Below are positions 33,710 to 42,597 of a stretch of DNA of 64,000 bases, piece after piece. Within the stretch, counting starts at the first letter, position 1. Each line of letters opens with the position of its first letter. The stretch covers positions 34,673 to 98,672 of the forward strand of contig CAKUFK010000010.1 in the NCBI GenBank assembly GCA_934647945.1, read 5' to 3'. Source of the stretch: an uncultured Eubacteriales bacterium (GTDB lineage Bacteria; Bacillota; Clostridia; Oscillospirales; Acutalibacteraceae). The notes beneath the pieces are model-generated. The model made no database searches. It saw only the letters and a list, made by a program, of their open reading frames with translations, and had not been told where the DNA came from. The position numbers were made by a program, and so were the translations under genes.

Positions 33710-33751
33710 AGAAAAGCCTCTCAGCGTTGCAAATACAATACTGAGAGGCTA
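33710..33751 (-). terminator. Leftward terminator beyond guaA
   Basis: AGCCTCTCAG pairs with CTGAGAGGCT and on the minus strand TTTTCTG follows. It can serve as the new terminator of purA-guaA after the insertion. Confidence 0.78.
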
Positions 33752-33892
33752 CTTGAAAGCCACTTATAACTATTCACTTTTAGCTTAAGAACTATATCGC
33801 CTCAAAAATGGGGATAATACAGAGAATATGAATAAACACGATAAAATCAGAGCTTTTAGAATAAAAATAGACACTCTGTGGAATGATGACCT

Positions 33893-35452
33893 CTATTCCC
33901 ACTCGATTGTGGCCGGGGGCTTGCTGGTGATATCGTACACCACCCGGTTGACGCCGGGGACCTCGTTGACAATACGTCCCGAGGCCGCAGCCAGCACCTC
34001 ATAAGGCAGGCGGGCCCAGTCGGCCGTCATGAAATCGGAGGTAGAGACCGCCCGCAGGGCGACGGTATATTCATAGGTGCGGCTGTCTCCCATAACCCCC
34101 ACGCTCCGCATATCGGTCAGAACCGCAAAATACTGGTGTACCTCCCGCTCGAGACCGGCCCGCACCACTTCTTCCCGGAAAATCGCGTCCGCATCCCGCA
34201 GGATCCGCAGACGGGCGGCCGTGACCTCTCCGATACACCGGACCGCCAGGCCCGGACCGGGGAAGGGCTGGCGCCACACCATGTCCGCGGGCAGGCCAAG
34301 CTCCAGCCCTGCCCGGCGCACCTCATCCTTGAACAGGTCCCGCAGCGGCTCGCACAGCCCCAGCTTCATCCGCTCGGGAAGGCCCCCCACGTTATGATGG
34401 CTTTTAATAACGGCCGCTTTATCGCTGCCGCTTTCAATCACATCAGGATAGATCGTCCCCTGAACCAGGAAATCCACGTCGCCGAGTTTCGCGGCCTCCT
34501 CTTCAAAAACCCGGATGAATTCCTCCCCGATGATTTTCCGCTTCTCCTCCGGTTCACGAATCCCTTTCAAACGAGCTAAAAACCGGTCCGCAGCGTCAAC
34601 CCGGATAAACTGGATGTCGTACCGGGAGGTGAACATCTCCTCCACCCGGTCCCCTTCATTTTTCCGGAGCAGGCCATGATCGACGAAGATACAGGTAAGC
34701 TGCTTCCCGACCGCCCTGGCGACGAGTACCGCCGCAACTGAACTGTCTACGCCACCCGACAGGCCACAGAGGACCTTTTTATCCCCCACCTGCGCCCGCA
34801 CTTTCGCGACGGCGCCCTCTACAAAGGAGGCCATCTGCCAGTCGCCCGTGCAGCCGCATACCTCGAACAGGAACCGCCTCAGCATCTCCCCGCCGTTTTT
34901 CGTATGCATGACTTCCGGGTGGAACTGCACTGCGTACAGCCGCCGCGATGGGTCCTCCATCGCCGCGACAGGGCAATGGGCCGTGCCGGCCGTGGCGTGG
35001 AAGCCGGCCGGCACGGCGGCGATCCGGTCGGTGTGGCTCATGAAACAATCCTGTTCCGGATCCAGGCCCCGGAACAGGAGACTGTCCGGGTCGGTGAGCC
35101 TGACCCGGGTGGCGCCGTATTCACTCGCACAGCCCGGATCTTCATCGGCACCGGTCACACGGCCGCCCAGCAGATAAGCCATGAGCTGGGCGCCGTAGCA
35201 GATCCCCAGCACCGGTACCCCCAGATCGAGGATTTCCCTTTGGTAGCGGGGGGATTCTTCGTCATACACGCTGTTTGGGCCGCCGGTGAAAATGATTCCC
35301 TTATACCCGGCCTCACGGATCTCTTCGAGAGGGGTGCGGTAGGACTTGACCACCGAATACACTCCCTGCTCCCTCACCCGCCGGGCGATGAGCTGGTTAT
35401 ACTGGCCGCCGAAATCCAAAACCAGCACGGTTTCTTTCATTTCCTGTGGCAT
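33893..35452 (-). CDS. guaA: GMP synthase (glutamine-hydrolysing)
   Basis: 519 residues from ATG 35452 (AAGGACGG upstream). The class I amidotransferase domain has the nucleophile in PVLGICYGAQLMAYLLGG and the His/Glu in QFHPEV. The PP-loop of the synthetase is LCGLSGGVDSSVAAVLVARA. The C-terminal dimerisation domain ends KPPATIEWE. It converts XMP to GMP. Its 3' end is the att site of the inserted element and the C-terminal sequence remains normal. It follows purA by 36 bp, so both purine branch enzymes are made from one operon. Confidence 0.97.
   Translation of the reverse strand: MPQEMKETVLVLDFGGQYNQLIARRVREQGVYSVVKSYRTPLEEIREAGYKGIIFTGGPNSVYDEESPRYQREILDLGVPVLGICYGAQLMAYLLGGRVTGADEDPGCASEYGATRVRLTDPDSLLFRGLDPEQDCFMSHTDRIAAVPAGFHATAGTAHCPVAAMEDPSRRLYAVQFHPEVMHTKNGGEMLRRFLFEVCGCTGDWQMASFVEGAVAKVRAQVGDKKVLCGLSGGVDSSVAAVLVARAVGKQLTCIFVDHGLLRKNEGDRVEEMFTSRYDIQFIRVDAADRFLARLKGIREPEEKRKIIGEEFIRVFEEEAAKLGDVDFLVQGTIYPDVIESGSDKAAVIKSHHNVGGLPERMKLGLCEPLRDLFKDEVRRAGLELGLPADMVWRQPFPGPGLAVRCIGEVTAARLRILRDADAIFREEVVRAGLEREVHQYFAVLTDMRSVGVMGDSRTYEYTVALRAVSTSDFMTADWARLPYEVLAAASGRIVNEVPGVNRVVYDITSKPPATIEWE
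33894..33906. repeat. att-like direct repeat, guaA copy
   Basis: TATTCCCACTCGA spans the last codons and stop of guaA (IEWE). It is identical to 26454-26466. Confidence 0.75.
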
Positions 35453-35488
35453 GGCTGTTTCCGTCCTTCCATATGAGGGGCTTTCCAC

Positions 35489-36760
35489 TCATCTCCGGAT
35501 GAGTTCCTCCCGGCCGGGCCCGTTTGAAACCATCGCCACCGGTACGCCCAGCTCTTTTTCTATAAATTCGATATACGCCCGGCAATTCGCGGGCAGATCC
35601 TCATACCGGGTGATCCCCCGTACGTCCTGCTTCCAGCCCGGCAGGACCTCGAGCACCGGCTTCGCCCGGCTCAGAGTGGGAGTGGTGGGGAAATCCCTCG
35701 TGACCTTGCCGTCCACCTCATAGCCCACACAAACCGGGATCTCATCGAGATACCCGAGGGCATCGATCACGGTCAAAGCCACCCTGGTAGCCCCCTGTGT
35801 CTCCACGCCGTAACGGGATGCCACGCAGTCGAACCATCCCATCCGCCGGGGACGGCCGGTGGTGGCACCGAACTCGCCGGCGTCACCGCCCCGGATCCGC
35901 ATTTCCTGCGCCTCATCCCCGAAAATCTCGCTGACGAAAGCGCCGGCACCCACGGCGCTCGAATACGCCTTGACCACCACGAGGATGTCTTCGATGGCAT
36001 AGGGCGGCAGGCCGGCGCCCACCGCCCCATAGCCCGCCAGGGTGGAGGACGAGGTCACCATCGGGTAGATGCCGTAATCCGGATCCTTGAGAGCGCCGAG
36101 CTGACCCTCCAGCAGAATGTTCTTCTCCCATCGGAGCGCCTCCCGCAGGAAAGCGGATGTATTGCCCACATAAGGGGCGATCCCGTCCCGCAGCCGCATC
36201 AGCCCGGCAAACATCTCGTCCGCATCGAGCAGAGGCTTGTGATACAGGTGGGCGAGGAGGACGTTTTTGACCTCCAACACCCCTTTGAGTTTTTGATAGG
36301 CGGCATCCTCGTCGAAAAGCTCGCAGATCTGAAAGCCGGTCTTGGCAAATTTGTCAGCGTAAAACGGCGCGATCCCCGATTTGGTGGAACCGAAGGATTT
36401 TCCTCCCAGCCGTTCCTCCTCATATTGGTCGAACAGCACGTGATACGGCATGACCACCTGTGTGCGTTCCGACACCATCAGGCGCGGCCGGATCCCTTTC
36501 TCATGCAGGGCCTCGGTCTCCTTGAGAAACTTTCCGATGTCCAGCGCCACGCCGTTTCCGATGATATTGACGGTGTGGTCGTAAAACACGCCGCTCGGAA
36601 GCTGGTGCAGGGCGAATTTCCCATACTGATTGATGATGGTGTGGCCGGCGTTGCTGCCGCCCTGAAAGCGGATGACTACATCAGACTCGGCGGCGAGGAC
36701 GTCGGTGATTTTTCCCTTCCCCTCATCACCCCAGTTCGCGCCCACGATGGCTCGGACCAT
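35489..36760 (-). CDS. purA: Adenylosuccinate synthetase
   Basis: 423 residues. The GTP-binding N-terminus is AIVGANWGDEGKGKITDVLA, with GGSNAGHTI and the later signature GIAPFYADKFAKTG. It joins IMP and aspartate with GTP in AMP synthesis. GAAGGAGGAATGCAGC precedes the ATG at 36760. A preceding longer frame is without a ribosome site. Confidence 0.97.
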   Translation of the reverse strand: MVRAIVGANWGDEGKGKITDVLAAESDVVIRFQGGSNAGHTIINQYGKFALHQLPSGVFYDHTVNIIGNGVALDIGKFLKETEALHEKGIRPRLMVSERTQVVMPYHVLFDQYEEERLGGKSFGSTKSGIAPFYADKFAKTGFQICELFDEDAAYQKLKGVLEVKNVLLAHLYHKPLLDADEMFAGLMRLRDGIAPYVGNTSAFLREALRWEKNILLEGQLGALKDPDYGIYPMVTSSSTLAGYGAVGAGLPPYAIEDILVVVKAYSSAVGAGAFVSEIFGDEAQEMRIRGGDAGEFGATTGRPRRMGWFDCVASRYGVETQGATRVALTVIDALGYLDEIPVCVGYEVDGKVTRDFPTTPTLSRAKPVLEVLPGWKQDVRGITRYEDLPANCRAYIEFIEKELGVPVAMVSNGPGREELIRR

Positions 36761-36906
36761 GCTGCATTCCTCCTTCGGTGTCGGAACGTGCCGCCGGCCT
36801 GAGACGGCTCGACGGACGAACAATTTATTATACCGGTTTTTGATACGTTTTACAAGGGGGAGCGATCTCTTTTTTGCAATTTTTTAATCCGATTCCTGCA
36901 TTTTAT

Positions 36907-36942
36907 GAAAAAATAGGACCGTCCGTGATTACACGGACGGTC
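36907..36942 (-). terminator. Terminator of the Cys-rich peptide gene
   Basis: An 11-bp perfect stem (GACCGTCCGTG / CACGGACGGTC) is followed on the minus strand by CTATTTTTTC. Confidence 0.88.
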
Positions 36943-36955
36943 AGGAAAACCAATC

Positions 36956-37171
36956 TCATTCGTTGGGGCTGGCGTCGCTGTCCTCATCCGCGCAGCCGCA
37001 ATCGTCGCAGCAGCAGTCCCCCAGGTCACAGTCAAAGCTGTCGTTGTAGGCACGCAGGGCTTTTCGCTTCGCCCTGGCGCGCAGCAGGAAGACGGCGACG
37101 GTGGTCAGCGCCGCGACCACCGCGGCGACAATCGCCACACACATCCACTTGTTATTCTTATTTTCACACAT
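36956..37171 (-). CDS. Small membrane protein with Cys/Asp-rich tail
   Basis: 71 residues. One membrane segment (WMCVAIVAAVVAALTTVAVF) is followed by a short basic stretch (RARAKRKALR) and an acidic Cys-rich tail (CDLGDCCCDDCGCADEDSD). The positive-inside rule puts the Cys tail in the cytoplasm. The tail could bind a metal. GAAGGGAG lies 12 bases before the ATG. Small proteins of this shape occur in Clostridia without known function. It has its own terminator. Confidence 0.72.
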   Translation of the reverse strand: MCENKNNKWMCVAIVAAVVAALTTVAVFLLRARAKRKALRAYNDSFDCDLGDCCCDDCGCADEDSDASPNE

Positions 37172-37284
37172 ATCCGTTGCGCTCCCTTCGGCAGAATTGT
37201 CGGCATTTCCCGTTTTTTGGATAAAATCAGCATACCGCAAAAACCCGTGAAAGTCAAGGTTTCCCGCCGAAAGTCACAGAATGT

Positions 37285-38427
37285 TTACAGCCGGTTGACC
37301 TTGATTTCGCCCCGCACCATAACGAGCTTGATGTCGAGATTGCCGTCAAGGACCAGCAGATCGGCGTTTTTGCCCGGGGCAATCGAACCGGTTTCCTGAT
37401 CCACCCGGATAGCCCGGGCCGGGTTGATGGTGGCGGACTTGATCGCCTGTTTCATGGGGATCCCGAACCGGATGACATTTTTGAGCTCCTCGTACACATT
37501 GGAGGTAGAGGCCGCGATGGTGCCGTCTGCAAGCAGGGCCTTCCCATTTTTGACGTACACCGTCTGCCCGCCCAGGTCGTATTCTCCGTCCACATGGCCG
37601 GCGGCACACATGGAGTCGCTGATGATGACCGACTGATCCTCCCCAAGCTGATGGAAAGCAATCCGCAGGGCGGCGGGATGGATGTGGAACCCGTCGCAGA
37701 TCAGCTCGGCGCGCACGCCGCGGCTGCGGGCATTGTCGAACACAGCGCCCACCACGCCCGGACTCCGATGGGTCAGGCCGCTCTGGGCGTTGTACAGATG
37801 GGTGACGTGGCGCACCCCCCAGCCAATGGCGGCACAGGCCTGCTCATAATCGGCCGCGGTGTGGGCGATGGAAACCGGGCAGATGGGCTCGATGTCCTTG
37901 ACGAAGGCCTCCGCTCCGTCAGTTTCAGGGGCGATGTCCACTACCTTGATGCAGCCGCCGCACCCTTCGAACAGGCGCCGGAACTCGTCCTTGTCCGGGT
38001 TGCGGACATAAGCGCCGTTCTGTGCGCCCTTCTTGGACATGGCGATGTACGGCCCTTCCATATTCACACCGTGGATGTAGGCGCCGGTCACTTTATCCTT
38101 CTGTTCGGCAACATTGGCAAAAATCCGCTCGAGTTCTTCAAATGGCAGGGTCATGGACGTCGGGCAGAAGGAGGTGACCCCCCGCTCCACCAGGCATTTG
38201 GACATGGCCTCAAGCGCCTCGGGTGTGGCCTCTCCCGTATCATGCCCAGCACAGCCGTGGATATGCATGTCGATCAGGCCGGGAATGACCGTCAGGCCCG
38301 TCAGATCCAGCTCTTCCGCCGCCGAAGGGGTATCGTCGACGGCCCGGATACGGGATCCCTCCACCGTGACGTTGGCCTTGACAGGCTCGAAAACCTCGTT
38401 ATAGACGACCGCGTTTTTCAGCAGCAT
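37285..38427 (-). CDS. nagA: N-acetylglucosamine-6-phosphate deacetylase
   Basis: 380 residues. Metal-site HIHGCAGHDTGEA is at residue ~60, then NMEGPYIAMSKKGAQN, HLYNAQSGLTHRSPG and ISDSMCAAGHVDGEYDLG, all typical of NagA. It removes acetate from GlcNAc-6-P in amino-sugar use and wall recycling. CGGAGGAACGCGGC precedes the ATG at 38427. No nagB neighbour is present; the next upstream gene is the BtrH-like protein. Confidence 0.95.
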   Translation of the reverse strand: MLLKNAVVYNEVFEPVKANVTVEGSRIRAVDDTPSAAEELDLTGLTVIPGLIDMHIHGCAGHDTGEATPEALEAMSKCLVERGVTSFCPTSMTLPFEELERIFANVAEQKDKVTGAYIHGVNMEGPYIAMSKKGAQNGAYVRNPDKDEFRRLFEGCGGCIKVVDIAPETDGAEAFVKDIEPICPVSIAHTAADYEQACAAIGWGVRHVTHLYNAQSGLTHRSPGVVGAVFDNARSRGVRAELICDGFHIHPAALRIAFHQLGEDQSVIISDSMCAAGHVDGEYDLGGQTVYVKNGKALLADGTIAASTSNVYEELKNVIRFGIPMKQAIKSATINPARAIRVDQETGSIAPGKNADLLVLDGNLDIKLVMVRGEIKVNRL

Positions 38428-38545
38428 GCCGCGTTCCTCCGTTTCTTTCGTTAAAAATGAATGTGGCCGGCCTTTGGCGATCCGCCGAAGCCCGAGCAGC
38501 GCGGGACAGAATATCCCGTCTTTATTATAATCCGATCGTCCCGAA

Positions 38546-39571
38546 TTACAAGCAACGTTCGGCCGCTCCATTTGCATTTTTAGGCGGACCGGAAACGGCT
38601 TGGACCGTCAGCCTGTCCGGCCAGGGAGCGGTCAGCACCGCGGTGAGGATCTGTTCCTCTCGGTCCGCGCCCCGGTCGATATATTCGAGTATCTTCTGTG
38701 GGATCCGGGCATCTGGCTGCACCTGATATTTGACTGCCAGTTGAAATATCTGCTGAAATATCCGTCTTACTTCTTCATACGCATCCGCCGGTCCAGGGGC
38801 CGGCAAAAACCCGTTCTCTTCCATGAACCGCAGACGCAAGCACATGCATTCCTTATGCTCCCAGAGAAGACGGAGACATTGGAGCGGCACCCCGTCGGGA
38901 AAGGTGCGCAGTTTTTCGCCCAGTTTTCCGTAGACGGCGAGCCCATATGGGACCGGCCGGTTCTGATAGGTGCCCGCCGAATCAAGAAACGCTTTGATCT
39001 GCCACCACACGTGGTTGTAATCGAAGGTAAAAACATAGCCATCTTTCACCCGCAGGAAAACCAGGCGGTTATCCGGCCCCTCCAGGGTGCGCAGGCCGTC
39101 ATAAAAATCGTCATAGCTGAGGGTATATTCCTCATATATCCCCCTTTTGCCGTACCCCGCCCCGACAAAGCAGCCATTCATATCGTCGAAGCCGTAAAGC
39201 AGGATATCGTGCCGGTGGTCATACTTCCGATAGGCTTCCCGGTTGGGCTGATACCGGGCGTTGAAGTCCCCGGTTACATAATATCCCTCTGCGAGCCCCT
39301 GTTTGACCATCCCGGTCAGGGCGGCCCGCGGCGGCCCGTCATCGGCACTGACGGCGAGCTGCTGCCTATCAAAATAGGCCGCATCGTGAAACCAGAATCC
39401 GGTGTCGAAGTCGAGGCCGTGCGGGTCATCACAGTCATAGAACAGGTTGATGTACTGGGTGAGAAACTCCGGCAGATACTCCGGATGGGGGAAGAGGATA
39501 CCGAATGGAAACGCATGGAATTGATAGGCAATAACCGGGGGACGCCGCTCAAACGGCAATATCAACCGCAT
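38546..39571 (-). CDS. BtrH-like (butirosin biosynthesis protein H N-domain) protein
   Basis: 341 residues. HAFPFGILFPHPEYLPEFLT and DFDTGFWFHDAAYFDRQQ, then GYYVTGDFNARYQPNREAY and HDILLYGFDDMNGCFVGAGY, recall the BtrH N-terminal fold, related to papain-like/acyltransfer proteins of peptide and aminoglycoside clusters. No other biosynthesis gene is nearby. AGAGGAGAGGG precedes the ATG. Function uncertain. Confidence 0.62.
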   Translation of the reverse strand: MRLILPFERRPPVIAYQFHAFPFGILFPHPEYLPEFLTQYINLFYDCDDPHGLDFDTGFWFHDAAYFDRQQLAVSADDGPPRAALTGMVKQGLAEGYYVTGDFNARYQPNREAYRKYDHRHDILLYGFDDMNGCFVGAGYGKRGIYEEYTLSYDDFYDGLRTLEGPDNRLVFLRVKDGYVFTFDYNHVWWQIKAFLDSAGTYQNRPVPYGLAVYGKLGEKLRTFPDGVPLQCLRLLWEHKECMCLRLRFMEENGFLPAPGPADAYEEVRRIFQQIFQLAVKYQVQPDARIPQKILEYIDRGADREEQILTAVLTAPWPDRLTVQAVSGPPKNANGAAERCL

Positions 39572-39654
39572 TTTCCCTCTCCTCTTACAATTTAAGTTAT
39601 GATATAAGCCTAGCCTCTCTTTATAACGCCTGTCAACAAGCCAAGGCGGCAAAA

Positions 39655-39681
39655 CGGGGATTCCGCAGAACGGAATCCCCG
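39655..39681 (-). terminator. Terminator of the pseudokinase gene
   Basis: CGGGGATTCCG / CGGAATCCCCG with a 5-base loop, followed on the minus strand by TTTTG. Confidence 0.8.
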
Positions 39682-39694
39682 CAAATATGGCGAT

Positions 39695-41410
39695 TTACCA
39701 CGGCCAGCCGATGCCGCCGTCCGAACTTGTCGGTGGCGGCGTTTGCTCCTGATTGGATACCCGCAGATCGATCGTGTCCCCTTCTTCCACTTTGGAGCCC
39801 TTGGCCGGAGACGTCTCCTGCACCAGGCCCTTGTCGAATGAGGAAACCTCCAGGTAGATAACCTTCACCCGGTAGCCCAGCGCTTCCAGGTAGGCTTTTG
39901 CGTGCTGTTCGGTCCAGCCGGACACATCGGGAACCTCCCGCTGCCGCGGCCCGTCGCTGATGACGACCTTGACAGCCGTGCCTTTCTTGGCCCGTTCCTC
40001 TGCGGCCGGCTCCTGGGAGAGGATGGTACCCGCCGGCTTGTCGGAGTACTGCTTATAGAGCACCTCAAGCGGCATGTCGCCGTTGAGCTTGTTCTCCTTG
40101 ATGTCGTAATAATTTTTACCCACCACGTCGGTTACGGCAAAATAGCTCAAGGGGTCGTCTTCTATCGCCTGGCTGCTCGCCGGCGTGGTGGAGGGGATGA
40201 CAGCGGTGCTGGAAATGGGAAGGGTGCTTGAGGCATTCCCTCCGCCGCCGAACAGGCCGGACATCATATCCGGGAAGAGGAGAAGCAGTATCCCGAAGGC
40301 AAACAGGAGGAGCACGATGAACACGGCCAGGAAAATCAACAGGCCGATTTTCAGGCGGCTGTGTTTTTTTGGCTTTTCGGGCTCTTTTTCCGGTTCCGGC
40401 ACCGGCTGTTTTTCCTCTTTCGGTTCCTCCCGCAGCAGCGCCGTTACCGACGGCGCTGCGGACAGGCGTTCCCGCAGCTGGTCAACGGTCGGAATCCGTT
40501 TGTCCGGACTGACCTGCAGGGCATGGAACAGCGCGGTCTTGACATGGGGCGGAAGCTCTTTCGCCACGTCGGCCGGCATCAGCAGATCCGCCGACTCCCG
40601 CGCCCTCGCCGCGCCGTCGGCCGGCGGGCTGCCGGTCAGCACGGCAAAAATCGTCGCCGCCATCCCGTATACGTCGGTTGCGGCGGTGTAGCGCTGCTCG
40701 AGCTCATACTGCTCCGGAGCCGCGTATCCCGCCATCAGCTGCGGTTTGAGGTCCGTCCCGACCATATGTGCCTCGGGTACCAGAAAATTCTGGAAATGCG
40801 GGCGGCCATCAGAACCCAGCAGGATATTCTCCGGGCAGATCCCCAGATGATAGATCCCCGCCGAATGGACGGCGGACAAGGCGGCGAACAGCGGCATGAA
40901 AAGCGGCCTCGCCTCGTCCCAGCTCATCCGGCCGCCGGACTGGCGTAGCCGAGCCGCCAGGGTCACGCCCCCTACCTTTTCACTGATGGTATAAGCCGTA
41001 CCGTTCTCTTCAAAAATATCGTACAGCGGGATCATGGTCGGCAAGTCCCGCAGACGCGCCAGCACCCGGGCATGGCTGCGGAATTTATCCAGCATCTCGC
41101 CGTACGCGACCTCACAGCCCGCCAGCAGCGTCACCTGGCCGTTTTCCCCCCGGCCGCACAGGGTTTCGGGGAAAAATTCCCGGATGGACACGGGTGCTTC
41201 CTGCACCTGGTCATAGCCGACATACAGCGCGCTGTCGCCGCCCGCTTCCAGTACCCGGCCGACAAGGTAGCGGCCCGAAAGCAGGGTGCGCACCTGCAGA
41301 TAGCCGTCGGGGTTGATCCCTCCGGCCGGGTACCCGCAGACCCCGCATTCCTGCCGGTCATCCGGCAGCGGACTCATGCACCCCATGCATCGTTTTTCTA
41401 GATTGGCCAT
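39695..41410 (-). CDS. PASTA-domain membrane pseudokinase with zinc ribbon
   Basis: 571 residues. Residues 8-25 form a zinc ribbon (CMGC ... CGVC). A kinase-like fold follows (~45-330), but the ATP Lys is replaced (SIREFF, Arg77), the catalytic loop is HLGICPENILL instead of HRDxKPxN (Asp to Gly, Lys to Cys), and the Mg-binding DFG is absent (QNFLVPEA). A Pro/Glu/Lys linker, one membrane segment (~370-395) and two PASTA repeats (FAVTDVVGKNY, EVPDVSGWTEQHAKAYLEA) come next. It may sense peptidoglycan without phosphorylating. ATG 41410 follows GGAG at 9 bases. Confidence 0.85.
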   Translation of the reverse strand: MANLEKRCMGCMSPLPDDRQECGVCGYPAGGINPDGYLQVRTLLSGRYLVGRVLEAGGDSALYVGYDQVQEAPVSIREFFPETLCGRGENGQVTLLAGCEVAYGEMLDKFRSHARVLARLRDLPTMIPLYDIFEENGTAYTISEKVGGVTLAARLRQSGGRMSWDEARPLFMPLFAALSAVHSAGIYHLGICPENILLGSDGRPHFQNFLVPEAHMVGTDLKPQLMAGYAAPEQYELEQRYTAATDVYGMAATIFAVLTGSPPADGAARARESADLLMPADVAKELPPHVKTALFHALQVSPDKRIPTVDQLRERLSAAPSVTALLREEPKEEKQPVPEPEKEPEKPKKHSRLKIGLLIFLAVFIVLLLFAFGILLLLFPDMMSGLFGGGGNASSTLPISSTAVIPSTTPASSQAIEDDPLSYFAVTDVVGKNYYDIKENKLNGDMPLEVLYKQYSDKPAGTILSQEPAAEERAKKGTAVKVVISDGPRQREVPDVSGWTEQHAKAYLEALGYRVKVIYLEVSSFDKGLVQETSPAKGSKVEEGDTIDLRVSNQEQTPPPTSSDGGIGWPW

Positions 41411-41593
41411 AATCCCACTCCATGTCCTTTCCGGGGAAGAGAACCCCTTACTTGGAAACGGCCCGCCCGGAGATCCCCGTGGCGCCCGCAAGCAGCCTGC
41501 CCCATCGACTGGGGCCCCTTTCCAAATGCATTCGCATTGTACCGGATATCGGGTGATAAGTCAAGAAGGCTGACAAATTTGTAACCATCCAGG

Positions 41594-42592
41594 CTAGGAC
41601 CGGTTCCCCCGGATTTTTTCCTGGAGCTTCAACTGGCGGATATCCTGCCCCGAAAACACCAGCGGCTGGAATGTCCCGGTTATGCGGGAGGTGGTCTGTT
41701 CCCCATAGCGGGCGAGGAGCTCCTGCTGGCTGAGATTGGTGCTCACCACGGTCGATCGGCCCGCCAGCATCCGGCCATTGATGATGTTGTAAATACAGGA
41801 AACAGTGAATGGGCTGGAAAATTCGGTGCCGAGATCGTCCAGGATCAGGAGGTCGCACGCCTCCAAGGTCTCGGCGCTGTCCCCCGCCATCCGGCCGAAA
41901 TGCTCATTTTCAAGCTGGCGCAGCAGCTGCTGCGCCGGCCCGTAGACCACCGAACACCCTTTTTCTGCCGCCGTGCGCGCAATGGCGAGGGAGACATGGG
42001 TTTTCCCCGTCCCGGTCGGGCCCCGCAGCAGCAGGCTCTGTGCGCCCGGGACGAAATCCACGGCGTAGCATCGGCAGTAGTCCAGCACCCCCCTCATCCT
42101 CTCCCGGGGGGAAATCCCAGTCCGGGGGTCGGGTTCGTCGGGGTAGTACCCCAGGTCCATATCCTCAAACCGGGTCAACGTCATATTGGAGGTGCGGCTC
42201 AGCCTCCGGCAGGCCGCTTCCCGCAGCAGCTGTTCGAGGCAGCCGCAAATTTTTCCTCCGGCGTAACCGGTATCGCGGCAGCGGGGACAGGTATAAACCG
42301 GCTCGAAATCGACGGCCGTTTCCCCCTGGACCCGCAGCAGGGACGCCATCTCCGCCTGCAGCGACAGATTTTCCTCTTTGATCCGTTCCACCGCCGCGTC
42401 CACGTCGCCGCCGTCGAGCACCGCCCTGGCAACTTGATGGGCGGCCCCGGCAAGGGCCGCCTCGATCTCCCGCAGCCGCGGCTGCCGGGCCGTCGCCCGC
42501 TCCCTCAGCGCAGCGGCGGCGGCATGGGCCTGGGCCCGGCGCCGTTCCAGCTCCGCCATCGCTTCCTCATACATATCCCGGCTGTAAGCCAC
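41594..42592 (-). CDS. DnaC/DnaI-type helicase loader ATPase
   Basis: 332 residues. A zinc motif (CPRCRDTGYAGGKICGC) precedes a Walker A (LLRGPTGTGKTHVSLAIA) and Walker B (LLILDDLGTEF), the layout of DnaI-like primosome loaders. It would place the DnaB helicase at origins and forks. GTG start at 42592 has AAGGACTGAGAG. It follows the DnaD-like gene by 5 bp in an operon. Confidence 0.9.
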   Translation of the reverse strand: MAYSRDMYEEAMAELERRRAQAHAAAAALRERATARQPRLREIEAALAGAAHQVARAVLDGGDVDAAVERIKEENLSLQAEMASLLRVQGETAVDFEPVYTCPRCRDTGYAGGKICGCLEQLLREAACRRLSRTSNMTLTRFEDMDLGYYPDEPDPRTGISPRERMRGVLDYCRCYAVDFVPGAQSLLLRGPTGTGKTHVSLAIARTAAEKGCSVVYGPAQQLLRQLENEHFGRMAGDSAETLEACDLLILDDLGTEFSSPFTVSCIYNIINGRMLAGRSTVVSTNLSQQELLARYGEQTTSRITGTFQPLVFSGQDIRQLKLQEKIRGNRS

Positions 42593-42597
42593 CGCTC

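Larger units (their letters stand above)
31881..33892. other. 2-kb stretch without an intact gene
   Basis: It holds the leader, hairpin and promoter of the leftward cluster (31881-32170), AT-rich sequence, an 80-codon plus-strand fragment, a TspO pseudogene, the second repeat copy (33045-33165), an integrase fragment and a terminator (33710-33751). A 60-codon frame at 33414-33596 begins MKDVYNHILLISTVAAVVKV but lacks a ribosome site and overlaps the integrase fragment. Confidence 0.7.
26454..33906. mobile_element. Degenerate integrative element at the 3' end of guaA
   Basis: About 7.4 kb of lower-GC DNA is bounded by TATTCCCACTCGA at each end, one copy being the guaA terminus. Inside are element-type genes of unknown function, an integrase N-terminal fragment next to guaA, a 120-bp direct repeat, a TspO pseudogene and a RiPP-like cluster. 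No complete integrase, relaxase or conjugation gene is seen, so it is probably no longer mobile by itself. Confidence 0.7.
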
